Source of the DNA: Spirodela intermedia
Lineage: Eukaryota; Streptophyta; Magnoliopsida; Alismatales; Araceae
DNA length: 64,000 nucleotides
Direction: 5' to 3'
NCBI GenBank assembly: GCA_902729315.2
Contig: LR746264.1
Coordinates: 994,501-1,058,500, forward strand
Shown here: positions 50,583-64,000 of the stretch, piece after piece
Layout: each line of letters opens with the position of its first letter
Numbering within the stretch: the first letter of the stretch is position 1
Made by a program: the position numbers and the translations under genes
Notes under the pieces: model-generated
Databases searched by the model: none
Seen by the model: only the letters and a program-made list of their open reading frames with translations
Told to the model about the DNA's origin: nothing

Positions 50583-52229
50583 CACTCCAGCAAGAACCTT
50601 CCCCGCAAGCCGCGGGGAAGACAACACAACCGGCGATCAGTCCAGAAACCCAACACTGACAGAATAAAACCTCCTCCCCTACCGCCTCTTCCACCGCAGC
50701 TCCGTACAGCATGGAAGAAGCCTCCTGCCGATCTGAGCAGCAGCGAGGACAACAGCCACGAGCACCCCTGGTTCAGACGGGACGAATCCAAGCAAAATTG
50801 CTAGAGGAATGAGATCCTCGCGGTGGGGGAAGAAGCGTCGTCGCCACTGATGACCGCTGCTCAAGACTTCACCTTCCCCCTCCGCTTCTTCAATGGCCAT
50901 TCCAGGTGGGAGGGGAAGCGACACGGTACGGTGTCTCGCACCCTCCTCAGTTGCTCCCGTTTAACCAGCCCGGTAGAAACGCGAGGGCTTCCCAGATCCG
51001 CCGCGCAGCCTTGGAGTTAACTTGTGCCCGAGGAAGTTACCTGCGAACGTTAGTGGCGCTGGACGGCTTTTGCCGTACCACGTGAAAGGGCGAGATCACG
51101 TGCCCCAGGCAGCCCTGGTGACGCCACGTGAATAAATAATAAAAAAATATTTTTGTATTATTACGTCTGTGAGACCTGACCTACGAATTTCTTTTCCACT
51201 TAAGATCTCCACGTCAGCAAATCCCCCCCCCCAGCGCCCTCGGAAAGAGCGATTGGCCACGAAACACGTCGACAACTAATTACCAGAATTATTAATTTCC
51301 AATGGAAATTAATCCCAAAAAATGCTCATAAATGATTTTTTTAACTCCTAATGGAATACCATTAAAATACTGCCACGTCAGCTATAGAACAGCCAAAAAG
51401 CAGATCTAACACACTGGGGAGGCTACTTAGGAGACAACTACCATTCACAACATTAACAGGGACTTAAATGTAATTGTAACGCAACTATACCTTAATGATT
51501 TGATTTAGATAGCATCAAGCACTGCCACGTCTGCTGGAGAATAGCCTAAACAGACCTAAAAACCAGGACACTGGGGAGGCTGCTTAGGAGACAACTGCCA
51601 TTCAAAACATTAGCAGGGACCTTACAGTAATTATGGCGCAACTATGCATTAATTACCTGATTTAGATAGCATCAAGCACTGCCACGTATGCTAGGAACGG
51701 CCTAAAAAGAGACCTAAAACATCAGGGCTAAAAAATAAGGCCCCCAATCCCTGGGGGAGGCTACTTAGGAGACAACTACCATTGAAAACATTAGCAAGGA
51801 CCTTAAAGTAATAATGGCGCAACTAAGCCTTAATTACCTCATTTAGATAGCATCAAGCACTGCCACGTCTGCTAGAGAATAGCCTAAAAATCGACCAAAA
51901 AATCAGGACCAAAAAACATGCCTCCAAACACTTGGCATTGGGTCAGGCTGATCTTGGATGAACCTAACCATGCAACCATGGATGAACCAAAGCAAGCATG
52001 TATAAAGCCAAGAACACTTTTTCAAGGCCACCATTGAAGAATAGCTCAGAGCATCTACAGCAAACAAGAACGAAGAGCCAGATGCTTTTTTAACCTACCA
52101 ATAATAAAAGGATATAAACTAAGGTTTGACGTCATTAATTCATAGTACAAGGGATGTAAATGAAGGTTTTGTGCCATAAATTCATAAAAAATAAAGCAGA
52201 TCCACGAGATGGATGATCACGGAAGTTTC
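50583..52229. other. CLC-d 5' region, tandem-repeat block, and RPL13A 3' flank
   Basis: About 50583-51050 is GC-rich and probably CLC-d 5' UTR and promoter; the open frame upstream of the start is not supported by family comparison. About 51060-51370 is AT-rich with scattered CCACGT/CACGTG-type sites (CACGTG at about 51080 and 51097). About 51371-51920 is a tandem repeat. About 51930-52229 is the downstream flank of RPL13A. Confidence 0.55.
51371..51920. repeat. Tandem repeat, four copies of ~150-180 bp
   Basis: The core tgccacgt followed by ctgct-like sequence recurs at about 51371, 51523, 51680 and 51861 (spacings 152, 157 and 181). Between cores are shared blocks ggggaggctacttaggagac, aactaccattcaaaacatta and tagatagcatcaagcac. 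Copies are clearly diverged and the spacing changes come from insertions of A-rich sequence. It is non-coding and lies upstream of CLC-d. Confidence 0.9.
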
Positions 52230-54159
<1,930 letters not shown>

Positions 54160-54234
54160 CTCTCCTCCGCCTCGCTTCTTCTTCTTCCTCCCCTCCTCTT
54201 CCTGCTTCCGCCGCCGTCCAACTTCACACTCGGG

Positions 54235-54243
54235 CTAGGGTTT
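54235..54243 (-). promoter_or_regulatory. Telo-box (RPL13A side)
   Basis: Reads AAACCCTAG on the minus strand, 76 bp upstream of the RPL13A start codon, close to where its 5' end should lie. Confidence 0.6.
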
Positions 54244-54606
54244 TTCTAAATGACCCAGAAGAAGACATACCGCGACTATTTTATTTTACGCATACACCCT
54301 TCCTAAATAAATCAATCACATTCTCAATGGCCGGGCCGGGCCGAGCCGAGCTGGGCCACAGCAGCCCGTGGCCTTGGATGATAGCCCGCCATCGGTATAG
54401 TAAGTGGCCCGATCTCTGTCCCATTTTGAAGGGTATAGCCGACGCCCGAAGAAAGCCCGGCTCGCTGACATACCTTTGAGGGACACAAAATTAAATCCTT
54501 TTTTATCTAATTTTTTTAGTTTTATTCGGAATCTCATTAATCGAACGGTTAAAAGATAGGTGCAGTGTAACGGACGGTCCAGGATTATCAGGATCTCCCC
54601 ATCAGC

Positions 54607-54615
54607 AAACCCTAA
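54607..54615 (+). promoter_or_regulatory. Telo-box (RPS2 side)
   Basis: Reads AAACCCTAA on the plus strand, 146 bp upstream of the RPS2 start codon. Telo-boxes paired with site II elements are a known signature of plant translation-machinery genes. Confidence 0.6.
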
Positions 54616-54760
54616 CATCTCCTCTCTATTTGGTCTAAGATAAATACCGAGAGACCTGACCAGTTTCTTTCTCCGAGAGCTTCCTTCTCGCCGCCGCACC
54701 CGCCGTCGTCGTTGTTTCCGTCTTCGGCAGCGGAAGTCCTAGAGCTTGCGGAGCAGAACC

Positions 54761-56532
54761 ATGGCGGAGCGCGGGGGAGAGAGAGGCGGCTTCGGCCGTG
54801 GATTTGGCCGCGGCCGCGGCGACCGCGGGCGTGGTGACCGGCGGGGAGGCAGAAGAGGGGGCCGCAACCGCGACGAGGAGGAGAAGTGGGTCCCCGTCAC
54901 CAAGCTCGGCCGCCTCGTGAAGGACGGTAAGATTCGAAGCCTGGAGCAGATCTACCTCCACTCCCTCCCAGTGAAGGAGCACCAGATTGTGGAGACTCTC
55001 CTCGGCCCGCAGCTCAAGGATGAGGTGATGAAGATCATGCCTGTGCAGAAGCAGACTCGCGCCGGGCAACGCACACGTTTCAAGGCCTTCGTCGTTGTGG
55101 GGGACGGCAGCGGCCACGTCGGTCTTGGGGTGAAGTGCTCCAAAGAGGTGGCGACGGCGATCCGGGGCGCTATCATCCTGGCGAAGTTGTCGGTTGTCCC
55201 GGTGAGGAGGGGATATTGGGGTAACAAGATCGGGAAGCCGCATACCGTCCCGTGCAAGGTCACCGGAAAGTGTGGTTCTGTTACTGTGCGAATGGTTCCT
55301 GCGCCACGAGGGGCGGGGATTGTGGCCGCTCGTGTACCTAAGAAGGTCCTCCAGTTCGCCGGCATTGAGGATGTGTTTACCTCGTCCCGTGGATCCACCA
55401 AGACCCTTGGTAACTTCGTGAAGGTCTGTTCTAGCCACTTATTATTATCACATCAGATAAAATTAATTCTTCTCCATGCATAATTTTTCAGGTCGGTTGT
55501 AGACTTTCCTAGCATTTTGTTCTGGTTCACAATATCCTTCCCCATTATCGATAAATGTTGTAGCTATGTTCTCGAGCTGTACATTCGACGTATGGTTGAT
55601 GGTTTTCCGCAGAACTAACCCGAACATCAGACACATGCGAGGGAAATCGTTGTACTAGATACATCCTGTCTTATTAAAAATGTTCTGTACAGCTTCTACC
55701 AAGTCAGACTTTCTAGATAGAGTTCATAAATTTTCTACATTTTAGGGCAAGTGGCCGATTATTTTTTGGATCAAGGTGAGGCAGTTTGCATGTGGTGTAC
55801 ATCCGCAGATTCCTTCTCTTGTTCATCTACTCCTAATCGCAGATTCTCATACCGAATATGAATTTGAGACATTCATCAACGCCTAAGATATTTACATTAG
55901 CTCGAATCTCATGTCGAATTGTCACTGTTGCAGATTCTCAGATGTTCTAAATTCGATGACCTTACGTAAATATAATAATCCTGGTGGATCAGAGATCAAT
56001 TTTGGCTAAGCTTTTTTATTGGGCTCATAGAGCTTAAGCTTCTGGGTCGGCGTATTCAGATTCTTCAAGCTTCATCAGCTCCTAATCTTGACAACATAGT
56101 ATTTAATTAGGGTTTGATGGAGACTTTATGAGTATATATAAATCATCTGTGGAGGTTAGTCCATAGAATCGCATAATTCCGAGGGTGTGCATCCGATTGT
56201 TGTCTAAGAAGTTGACCCTTGTTCTTGATGTAGTTGACGTATGAAACCCATTAATGCGAGATCTTGCCCTCCATCACCTGGAGCGTTGCTGTGACTCACC
56301 ATGATGAATATGACAGCTTTCTTCTCGTCTTGTCAGTGGAAGAGCATCTCAGATATTTCCTTTGTTGCAGGCTACTTTCGATTGCCTCATGAAGACTTAC
56401 GGGTTCCTCACGCCAGACTTCTGGAAGGAGACCCGCTTCGCAAAGTCTCCTTTCCAGGAGTTCACCGACCTCCTGGCAAAGCCAGTCGGCAAGGCCCTCA
56501 TCACCGAGGACGGGGAGAAGCTCGAGGCTTAG
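54761..56532 (+). CDS. RPS2: Cytosolic 40S ribosomal protein S2 (uS5)
   Basis: Exons are 54761-55423 and 56371-56532, giving 274 aa. The ATG in accATGGCG is a strong plant start context, and [14 protein letters not shown] is the family start. An RGG/RG-rich N-terminal tail (residues ~5-36) precedes the conserved eukaryotic uS5 core: [16 protein letters not shown], the S5 double-stranded-RNA-binding region ([24 protein letters not shown]) and the S5 C-terminal fold ([19 protein letters not shown]). The second exon gives the tail from [18 protein letters not shown] to EKLEA. The single intron (947 bp, phase 0) has no recognisable snoRNA. It functions in the small subunit at the mRNA entry side. 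The head-to-head partner is RPL13A. Confidence 0.97.
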
Positions 56533-56732
56533 AGCAGCGGCACTCTTCTTTGTCTTCTTCCCCCCCTCTGCCTTCCCACTTTTCCTTCTCTGGCGAGTTG
56601 TTTTCTGTCATTTTAGCAAGACATAAGAACCCTTCTGCGCTCTGCTGCCATTGACAGCTCGAGAATCTCTTTTTTGTTCTATATCCAAGCACAGTTTTTC
56701 AAGTCAATCCTTTATTTTTTTCCTGGGCATCT

Positions 56733-57600
56733 GGGGAAACGGTTGATGATGAGTGAATGAATGAATGAGTGAATGAGTGAATGAATGAATGAATGGATGA
56801 ATGTTTTACCAAGTTTCTGGATTCCTAGTATGTAGCCTTATACTGGGTTTTGACTTATCTACAGCCCTAGTCAACTATCCTCTAATAAAGGAAGATTAAT
56901 AGCACAGTTCGTCAAGTCAACCCTCTTTTTTTCCTGGGCATCTGGGGAAACGGTTGATGATGAGTGAATGAATGAATGAGTGAATGAGTGAATGAATGAA
57001 TGAATGGATGAATGTTTTACCAAGTTTCTGGATTCCTAGTATGTAGCCTTATACTGGGTTTTGACTTATCTACAGCCCTAGTCAACTATCCTCTAATAAA
57101 GGAAGATTAATAGCACAGTTCGTCAAGTCAACCCTCTTTTTTTCCTGGGCATATGGGGAAACGGTTGATGATGAGTGAATGAATAATGAGTGAATGAGTG
57201 AATGAATGAATGAATGGATGAATGTTTTACCAAGTTTCTGGATTCCTAGTATGTAGCCTTATACTGGGTTTTGACTTATCTACAGCCCTAGTCAACTATC
57301 CTCTAATAAAGGAAGATTAATAGCACAGTTCGTCAAGTCAACCCTCTTTTTTTCCTGGGCATATGGGGAAACGGTTGATGATGAGTGAATGAATAATGCT
57401 TTACCAAGTTTCTGCATTCCTGGTATGTCGTCGACTGGGCTGTCTTATACTGGGTTTTGACTTATTTACAATCCTAGTCAACCTTCCTCTGATATAGGAA
57501 GATTAATAGCACAGTTTTTCAAGTCAACCCTTTTGGGGAAACGGTTGATGATGAGTGAGTGAATGAGTGAATGAATGAGTGAATGAATGAATGCTCCACC
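56733..57600. repeat. Minisatellite of ~211-bp units with nested (GAAT)n
   Basis: The block ggggaaacggttgatgatga starts at about 56733, 56944, 57155, 57365 and 57535 (spacings 211, 211, 210 and 170). Inside each unit is a (GAAT)n/(GAGT)n run followed by ttaccaagtttctggattcc and, in most, tactgggttttgactta. The first three units are almost identical and the last two are degenerate or shortened, so the array grew by recent amplification at its left side. It begins 200 bp after the RPS2 stop, so it may reach the RPS2 3' UTR. Confidence 0.95.
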
Positions 57601-60600
57601 AAGTGTCTATATACTGGGTTGACTTCTTCTGAAATAGGAAGATTAATAGCTTAAATATATATTTTTTCGGTTTTCTTCAGGCGCTAAATGGGGGTTTCCT
57701 TTTTATTAATACCCGTTATAAATATTTTTTTTCCATACTGAGAAATTCCCGGCTTAAGTGACGTTACGTCACTCTACAGCGCGAAGGTGACAGAGGGGCA
57801 ATTGAGTCATTTTCCTTAATACCGTGGACCTGGATCCCGATCTGGATCAGCGGCCGGGTCGGGACCGTTCGAGTCGGCGAGCGCGTCGCCGAGGCGAGGG
57901 GTGGGTGGGAGAGGCTCTCGGGAGTAGAAAAAGGCTCTTCATGGTGCGCGCGATTGTCCCCCCTCCCCCTTCTTCCTCTTTGTTCTTATTTTTTCTTCCC
58001 TCCCGACGCTGCCGGCGGCAGGAAGGTCGATCCCGGTGGGGGTTCTGGTGGAGGGAGCAGGGCGTGGTGTAGGGGGAGGGGTTGGTCTCCCTGCTGCCCG
58101 CCGCTGGGCCGTCGGAGTGGGCGGGTGGGGGGGGAGTTTTTTTCTCAAGGGTGCTGCGTTGTGTGGTTGAGTGGAGGGGCGATCGGCGCGGGGAAGGAGT
58201 CCCCCGTGCGGCCGCCGCGGTGGAGTGGCGGAGAGGGATGGGGTGCTGGTGTTTCTCCGTCCCGCCGTATCGTTAGACGGAGGGACGGTGGGTATTGACT
58301 GCTAGATCTTGGCGCTGGTTGTAGTACCGGGCGGCGGGAGCTTTGTGGAGTGTGTTCTCGGCGTCTCCCTAGAGCTGCTGATCTGGAATGTGGAACCTCT
58401 TCCGCGCTTCGCCGGGTTCGTCATCACTCCGGCTGCTCCTTTTCCTTTGTTCCCGTCAATTATCTCGCAATTTCCCTTTGCTCGATCGTTGTCTGTGAGA
58501 TAGGCGAAATTAAGGATGGCGACTTTGTAATCGTCTGATCTGGAGGGTGATGCCGTTCCGCAGGGTCATTCTTCCTTTTTCAAGTAGCTTTAAAATTTTC
58601 AACACCGATCTGAATATTTTTCTTCGTCAAAGAAGGCATACATTTAGAAGAAGGCTACCTTTGGTCCTTGTAAAGATGCAGGATTCTCATTAACTTTGAA
58701 GTTACATATCAGTAAAATTTTCGTCACTGCTTCTGACGAGAATATGAATGAGGGAACATCCCTTCATTCTATTCGCCTTCGTTTTCGTAGGTCCCTGACT
58801 CAGTTCTTAGAAAAAGAATAGTCTCAGCGTTATAGGACTTTGGGTTTTAATGTATTTGATATATCTATACATTTCTGAAAATTTACTTAAGACTAGTAAT
58901 ATTAAAGAATCCTTTTTTATTACGTGCGATGTTTTCTGTTGGTTGGCCCTTATTTTCCCTAGCACTGTTTCTAATGGTTGAAATTATAATATTTTCTCAC
59001 GAGTCTAGTTTCCATTGTTTCATAGTATCCGTTTATTGGAACACTTTTCTTTGTGTAGCGGAAAGTTCAGGTTTATATGTAGTTTCCTATGTTGACTGCA
59101 CAATTAAAACTCTCTCGGTTTTCTTTATCAAGCCTATGATGCTATTCACGTTGAATTCTCTGTTATAATCTGTGGGACAGGATGAGAAATCCATCTGACA
59201 CATGGTCACATTAATTGGATGAAGTTCAAAACCATAGTTACATGTTCCCATCCAGATAAGGGGAGCGAGGGGATGTGAAATTAAAACATGCTATGCTACC
59301 TCTGCTTCTGTCTGCTGTCTCCTGCAGCCAATGAGACTCCACATTCTGCCGCTTGGTTATTATGGAAGTAACTGTCCCTTCTGTGCAAATTTCATGTGCG
59401 AGTAATGAGATCCAATGAGTAGGTGGGCTGCCTTAAAATAAGTTTGTTTCTATGTAGTTACATACACTTTAGCTATATGGTATTTATGTTTACAATTCTA
59501 ATATACAAAGTAACCATAATAGACGGCTAAAATCTTCAGTATGGAGATTACTATTCCCCATAAAATGGTTTCATCTACACTTAGTCAGGGGATTGGAATA
59601 AGTTCGGGAGAAATGTGTTAGGGGCGCTGGGTCAATTTCTGGTTTTCTTACAAATTGGCCCCTAACAAGGCCTGAAGCAGACATGTGACACTAGGGCCCG
59701 GAAAACGAGGTAGTTTATGTGTCAAGGATGTGTCACCTGTGATAATAGATAAGCGTCTCTAGCATCTGGATGCATATTGCGTTTGAAAAACTCCATATCT
59801 ACGAAGGTAAATATTTTAGGTGTAAAACATGTCACTTGGGAGACTTTCTACATCTGATTGTTTTGTAATATTTGTTGGATAATATTTCCCATGTGAAATT
59901 TCTTGGACTTTCTTTCAGCAGGAGAACTGATGACAAGTGGTACACTAAATTAGACAGTGTTAATTAACGGATCTGACCAAGACAGAGCCATATCTAGATA
60001 CCTAAAGTGGATTGGTAAATCGAAAACATGGGCTTTTTCAGGGGAGAAACGTATTGTTGACAAGGAAAGTGCTGTTCGATTGTTGAACTTTTTGATTGAT
60101 TATGTGACAGGATCACATATTGGGTAAGACTGTTATGGAACGTGGAAAGAGCTGAATCTATGATTTGAGGATGCTGATCTTCTTATTTAGTCTACACTCT
60201 ATTTATAGATAATTGAGTTGATGTATTTGAGGTTTTAGAGCTTATATACCATACACTTGAATGTACTGTTTTTGATATGTTACGAGTACATTGTACTCTT
60301 GCTTCAGAAAACACAACTTGTTCGTATGTTTTATCTTTTTGTTACAATTCATTTTCAGTCTTCATGGTCTTTACCGGTTCTGTACAGAATTCTGGCCATT
60401 ACTTGATTATGCACTAGCTTATTGTCATTTTTACTCCTTTTCAGAAGTGGTGACAAGAGCAATAGCCATTTGAACTCCGAAACTAGGCACCGTAACAAGT
60501 TGTAAGATAGTATTGCCATTATTCTTCTGTTTGTAGATGCATAAAATGGCCTAGATTTACGTTGGTTATGCTGTTTTCTTTTGGACATCTAGTACTTGAT

Positions 60601-62139
60601 ATTGTGTCTAACATTGTATGCTACGCTGATGTTCATTTATCTATTCAGAACTTGTTTGAGACAACTAAACTTCCTCGTCAAAGTCCCATTGTTTGTGGGT
60701 TGCTTGTGGGTGGTAATATTTTTGAACATTTACGTCACTTGCAATGCCCTTGATTGTTGGTAGGCAATGTTTCTCATGAGAAGGTGAACTATAAAACTTT
60801 TTACAGTCCACTGTAAATATTGGGCAGTTAAAGATGTCCTGAGATGGCAAATGTTGACTGCTTCTTGCTTCCTCTTGAGATGGTCCTGCTATGTTGTTGA
60901 TGCACATGACAGCCTGCATAGCCGAATCGGGGTTTCTACTGCGTTTCAAAAGCTAATCATGGTGTCTGCCAAATTAGTTGGCAATATGAGGATGAATCTT
61001 CTGACATTGTTTTGAAAGAAGCATGAGGGATGGTATGAGATCAACTGGGAGATAATATGTGGACAGTAAAAGAACATGAGCAGTAGACTTCAATTTGGTA
61101 TGCAATGAAGTGAAGGTTGAAATCTGAACTGAAGGAATAGTTTGAATAGAGATGATCATGCACTATGGGGAAACTGGAGGGTGGAACTTGTAAACTAGAA
61201 CTACCAGTACTGTCTCGTGGGTGTGGAGGAATGTTTTACAGTCCAGTTTTGTGGTGATGACTAGTACTGAACTTCATCTGGGAGCTTATGGGAAGACCCT
61301 TATGCTTCATGTTTATCATTTGCACTATCATCAATTATTAAATTGGGGAACTAGGTTTTGTTTTTATATTCATATGTTGATGGATTGATCTGTTCAACTT
61401 TCTGTATCAAGTTTGAATTGATGTATCTACCCATTTCTTGCTTTGGGTGCTTTTTTTTCTTTCTAATTGAGATTATGAGAGTTCTCCCCATGCTGCTGAT
61501 GTGGTTTTTTTGCCATTTAGCATTTTCATTCTATTATAATTTTTTTTCTTAAGAATGACTTCAGGAACAACTCATTATGATCACCTAATAGGACTTTGCA
61601 TTTATGTCGTCTAATGTCACGTTCAAAGTTGTAATGTTCCTAGATTTCTTTTGTTGGTGTATTTCAATAATTTTAAATATGTATTTAAAAACTTTATAAA
61701 TCAGCTCAATTATTTTGTGCTGGTATGCTACGAGTTGTGTCATGTTGATGATCCCTAATTTAAATGATGCTTTGTTTTCATTGATATCTATTAATGGACA
61801 TGTAATTGTGTAGTATGGCTACTTTTTAAGTGCAGAACATCATGATATCAGTCTTGGTATCTCGTAAATTCTCAAACTTATTGGTGGAATAAGTAGCATT
61901 TTTGAGTGTTTTCTTTTTCCTATGTAATTGCTATAACTTTATGAGCTCACTCATAACTTCGTTGATACTTAATTCTTCATGTAGTATTTGTTTTTCTATA
62001 TGTTTCTAGTTTTGGGTGAAGAAGTGAGTGCCATTTTAGTCGTCAATTCTATCATAGTAATGTGATAATTTGGGTGTTTCGTTTGTCCTGTGCAGTGGCT
62101 GCAAGTATTTCTTTATAGGAATTCAGGCTAGTTCAAAAG
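57601..62139. other. GNOM promoter and inferred 5'-UTR with ~4-kb leader intron
   Basis: A GC-rich island at about 57820-58300 looks like promoter plus non-coding first exon. It is preceded by the near-palindrome TGACGTTACGTCA at 57759-57771. From about 58550 the sequence is AT/T-rich and intron-like up to a strong pyrimidine tract and acceptor ending at about 62095 (cctgtgcag), 45 bp before the GNOM ATG. All ORFs inside are short and have no family resemblance. The exact donor is not resolved. Confidence 0.55.
57759..57771. promoter_or_regulatory. Palindromic TGACG...CGTCA element
   Basis: Two inverted TGACG cores separated by TTA, a good form for a TGA/bZIP-type dimer site, lying about 60 bp before the GC-rich GNOM leader region. 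Function inferred from sequence only. Confidence 0.4.
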
Positions 62140-64000
62140 ATGGGGCGCTTAAGACTGCAGTCCGGAATTAAGGCAATTGAAGAAGAGGAGGTTGATGACT
62201 GTGAGGGAACTTCTAGTAGAGTTGCATTAGCATGCATGATAAATTCTGAAGTTGGTGCGGTTTTAGCTGTTATGAGGAGAAATGTACGTTGGGGTGGTCG
62301 CTATGTAGGTGGTGACGAACATCTGGAACATTCTCTCATTCAGTCTTTGAAGACACTAAGACGGCAAATTTTTTCTTTGGAGCACAAGTGGCATGCTGTG
62401 AATCCCAACCTTTACCTTAAGCCATTCTTGGATGTGATCCGATCTGATGAAACAGGTGCACCCATCACTGGTGTTGCGTTATCCTCTGTTTACAAGATCT
62501 TGACCCTGGACATATTGGATCTAAATACTGTGAATGTTGATAATGCAATGTATTTGATTGTGGATGCGGTGACAAGTTGTCGGTTTGAGGTAACTGATCC
62601 TGCATCTGAAGAGGTTGTTTTAATGAAGATACTCCAAGTACTTCTAGCATGCATGAAGAGCAAGGCATCTGTGTTGTTAAATAATCAACATGTATGCACA
62701 ATTGTAAATACATGTTTTCGTGTAGTCCATCAAGCAGGAACCAAGGGTGAATTGCTTCAGAGATTTTCTCATCATACTATGCACGAACTAGTCAAGTGCA
62801 TTTTTTCACACCTAAAAGATATTGAGGAATCTCAATTAAGTAATGGAGGAAGTCCCCTTCTGGCACCAGAAGTAAGTCCTCAATTTTGTTTTTTCTGTTT
62901 CAAAACTCCTCTTTCTCGAATTAACTAACCTCTGTTCTGCAGATTGGTGGGCTTGACAAAGGCAGTGATTTTCATGCTAAACAAGTGGAAAATGGAGATG
63001 GAAGTGTTGGAGTTGAGGAAACCAGATTACCTGTTGGTTCTCCTGTAGCAAACTTAGTTGATCAAAATTCCGTGGCTGAATTAACTAATGGTGCACAAGC
63101 AATGTCAGAGCCTTATGGAATTCCTTGCATGGTGGAGATATTCCACTTCTTGTGTTCTCTTCTAAATATCACTGAACAAATTGGCGTGGGTCCCAATTCA
63201 AACCCTATAGCTTTTGAGGAAGATGTCCCTCTCTTTGCATTGAGGTTGATTAATTCTGCCATTGAATTGGGAGGATCCTCTATACAAAAACACCCAAAGT
63301 TATTAGCTCTGATACAGGATGAACTTTTCCGTAATCTGATGCAATTTGGCCTGTCGATGAGCCCATTAATTGTGTCAATGGTTTGCAGCATTGTTCTGAA
63401 TCTCTATCATCATTTGCGTACGGAGCTGAAGCTTCAGTTTGAAGCTTTTTTCTCATGTGTCATACTGAGACTGGCAAAAAGCAGACATGGAGCATTATAC
63501 CAGCAGCAGGAGGTTGCAATGGAGGCTCTTGTTGACTTTTGCCGGCAAAATACCTTTATGCCTGAAATGTATGCTAACTTGGATTGTGATATAACATGCA
63601 ACAACATATTTGAAGACCTTGCTAATCTTCTGTCGAAGAGTGCATTTCCAGTGAACTGCCCGTTATCAGCGATGCATATTCTTGCTTTGGATGGTCTAAT
63701 TGCAATCATTCAAGGTATGGCTAGCAGGATTACTGATGCATGCCCAGTGCCAGACCATGCTCCCGTAGAGTTTGAAGAGTACAGCCCATTCTGGACGGTC
63801 AAGTGTAAGAACTATTCTGATCCTGATAGTTGGGTAAAGTTTGTTCGCCACCAGAAGTACATAAAGAGAAGGCTAATGATTGGGGCAGATCACTTTAACC
63901 GGGACCCAAAGAAGGGGTTGGAGTTTTTGCAGGGAACACACCTCTTGCCAGAGAAGCTTGACCCTCAAAGTGTCGCATGTTTCTTCCGATATACAGCTGG
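62140..64000 (+). CDS. GNOM: GNOM, large ARF guanine-nucleotide exchange factor (GBF1 type), 5' part
   Basis: Exons are 62140-62871 and 62943 to beyond the window; 596 residues are visible of a protein of about 1,450. The start MGRLRLQSGIKAIEEEE matches GNOM. The DCB (dimerisation and cyclophilin-binding) region covers roughly residues 1-245 (RRNVRWGGRYVGGDEHLEHSLIQ; VTDPASEEVVLMKILQVLL). A variable linker follows at the start of exon 2. The HUS region includes the HUS box YANLDCDITC near residue 456. The Sec7 catalytic domain begins near residue 545 (KYIKRRLMIGADHFNRDPK), and the window ends about 50 residues in, before the catalytic glutamate. GNOM activates ARF GTPases at Golgi/endosomal membranes and is needed for polar PIN recycling (family knowledge). 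Whether this is GNOM or the paralogue GNL1 is favoured as GNOM by the N-terminus, not proven. Confidence 0.9.

Larger units (their letters stand above)
54160..54760. promoter_or_regulatory. Bidirectional promoter of the RPL13A/RPS2 pair
   Basis: The interval carries elements typical of plant ribosomal-protein promoters on both sides. There is a telo-box (complement of aaaccctag) at 54235-54243 near RPL13A, a telo-box aaaccctaa at 54607-54615 near RPS2, and site II-type TGGGCC at 54352-54357 in a GGGCC-rich patch (54330-54380). No TATA box stands out; plant RP genes are often TATA-less. Co-expression by shared elements is inferred. Confidence 0.65.

Noticed and set aside
50583-50924. N-terminal extension of CLC-d in open frames upstream
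   Set aside because: The family start MLSNHL is reached at 50582; upstream peptides are Pro/Arg-rich leader translations with no resemblance.
54635-55438. 267-codon minus-strand ORF antisense to RPS2
   Set aside because: It is a shadow of the GC-rich, codon-biased RPS2 exon; its His/Arg/Ala-rich text resembles no family.
55424-56370. Box C/D snoRNA inside the RPS2 intron (tgatga near 56301)
   Set aside because: A C-box-like tgatga is present but no correctly spaced CTGA D box or terminal stem was found.

Overview
The window is nuclear DNA from a flowering plant. It has split genes with canonical GT-AG introns, long AT-rich spacers, many (GA)n/(CT)n and (AT)n microsatellites, chloroplast-targeted products (mTERF, small multidrug-export family) and plant-only families (TORNADO1, plant WNK). 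The species cannot be fixed from sequence alone. Ten complete protein genes and one truncated at the right edge were reconstructed exon by exon. Every splice junction was checked for reading-frame continuity.

Layout: VPS11 (+, 1373-6134); mTERF9-like chloroplast mTERF (+, 7302-10010); a 4-kb spacer of tandem repeats and microsatellites (10.0-14.3 kb); a small multidrug-export family protein (-, 14339-15387); a short WNK11-type kinase (+, 16777-17980); a two-RRM glycine-rich RNA-binding protein (+, 19494-21773); TORNADO1 (+, 23848-28865); ESCRT-III subunit VPS2.1 (-, 31071-34373); a TE-derived spacer with a decayed Ty3/gypsy relic (34.7-40.3 kb); the 22-exon chloride channel CLC-d (-, 40397-50582); a head-to-head cytosolic ribosomal protein pair uL13/RPL13A (-, 52230-54159) and uS5/RPS2 (+, 54761-56532); a 211-bp minisatellite (56.7-57.6 kb); and the 5' half of the ARF-GEF GNOM (+, from 62140 off the right edge) behind an inferred ~4-kb 5'-UTR intron.

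The order mTERF9 - (small multidrug-export gene) - WNK11 - RRM protein - TORNADO1 matches, from memory of Arabidopsis locus numbers, AT5G55580 - AT5G55560 - AT5G55550 - AT5G55540. This is deep microsynteny and supports the orthology calls. Functionally the window is rich in endomembrane genes: VPS11 (HOPS/CORVET tethering), VPS2.1 (ESCRT-III), CLC-d (trans-Golgi/endosomal anion transport) and GNOM (ARF activation for recycling and PIN sorting), plus TORNADO1, which affects auxin-dependent patterning. Plant genes are not in operons, so this is neighbourhood, not co-transcription.

No bacterial-style system, CRISPR array, rRNA or convincing tRNA was found. The non-genic items most worth a second look are the GTCAA(W-box)-rich tandem repeats, a GC-AG intron in CLC-d, the TORNADO1 intron that splits the P-loop, and the bidirectional ribosomal-protein promoter.
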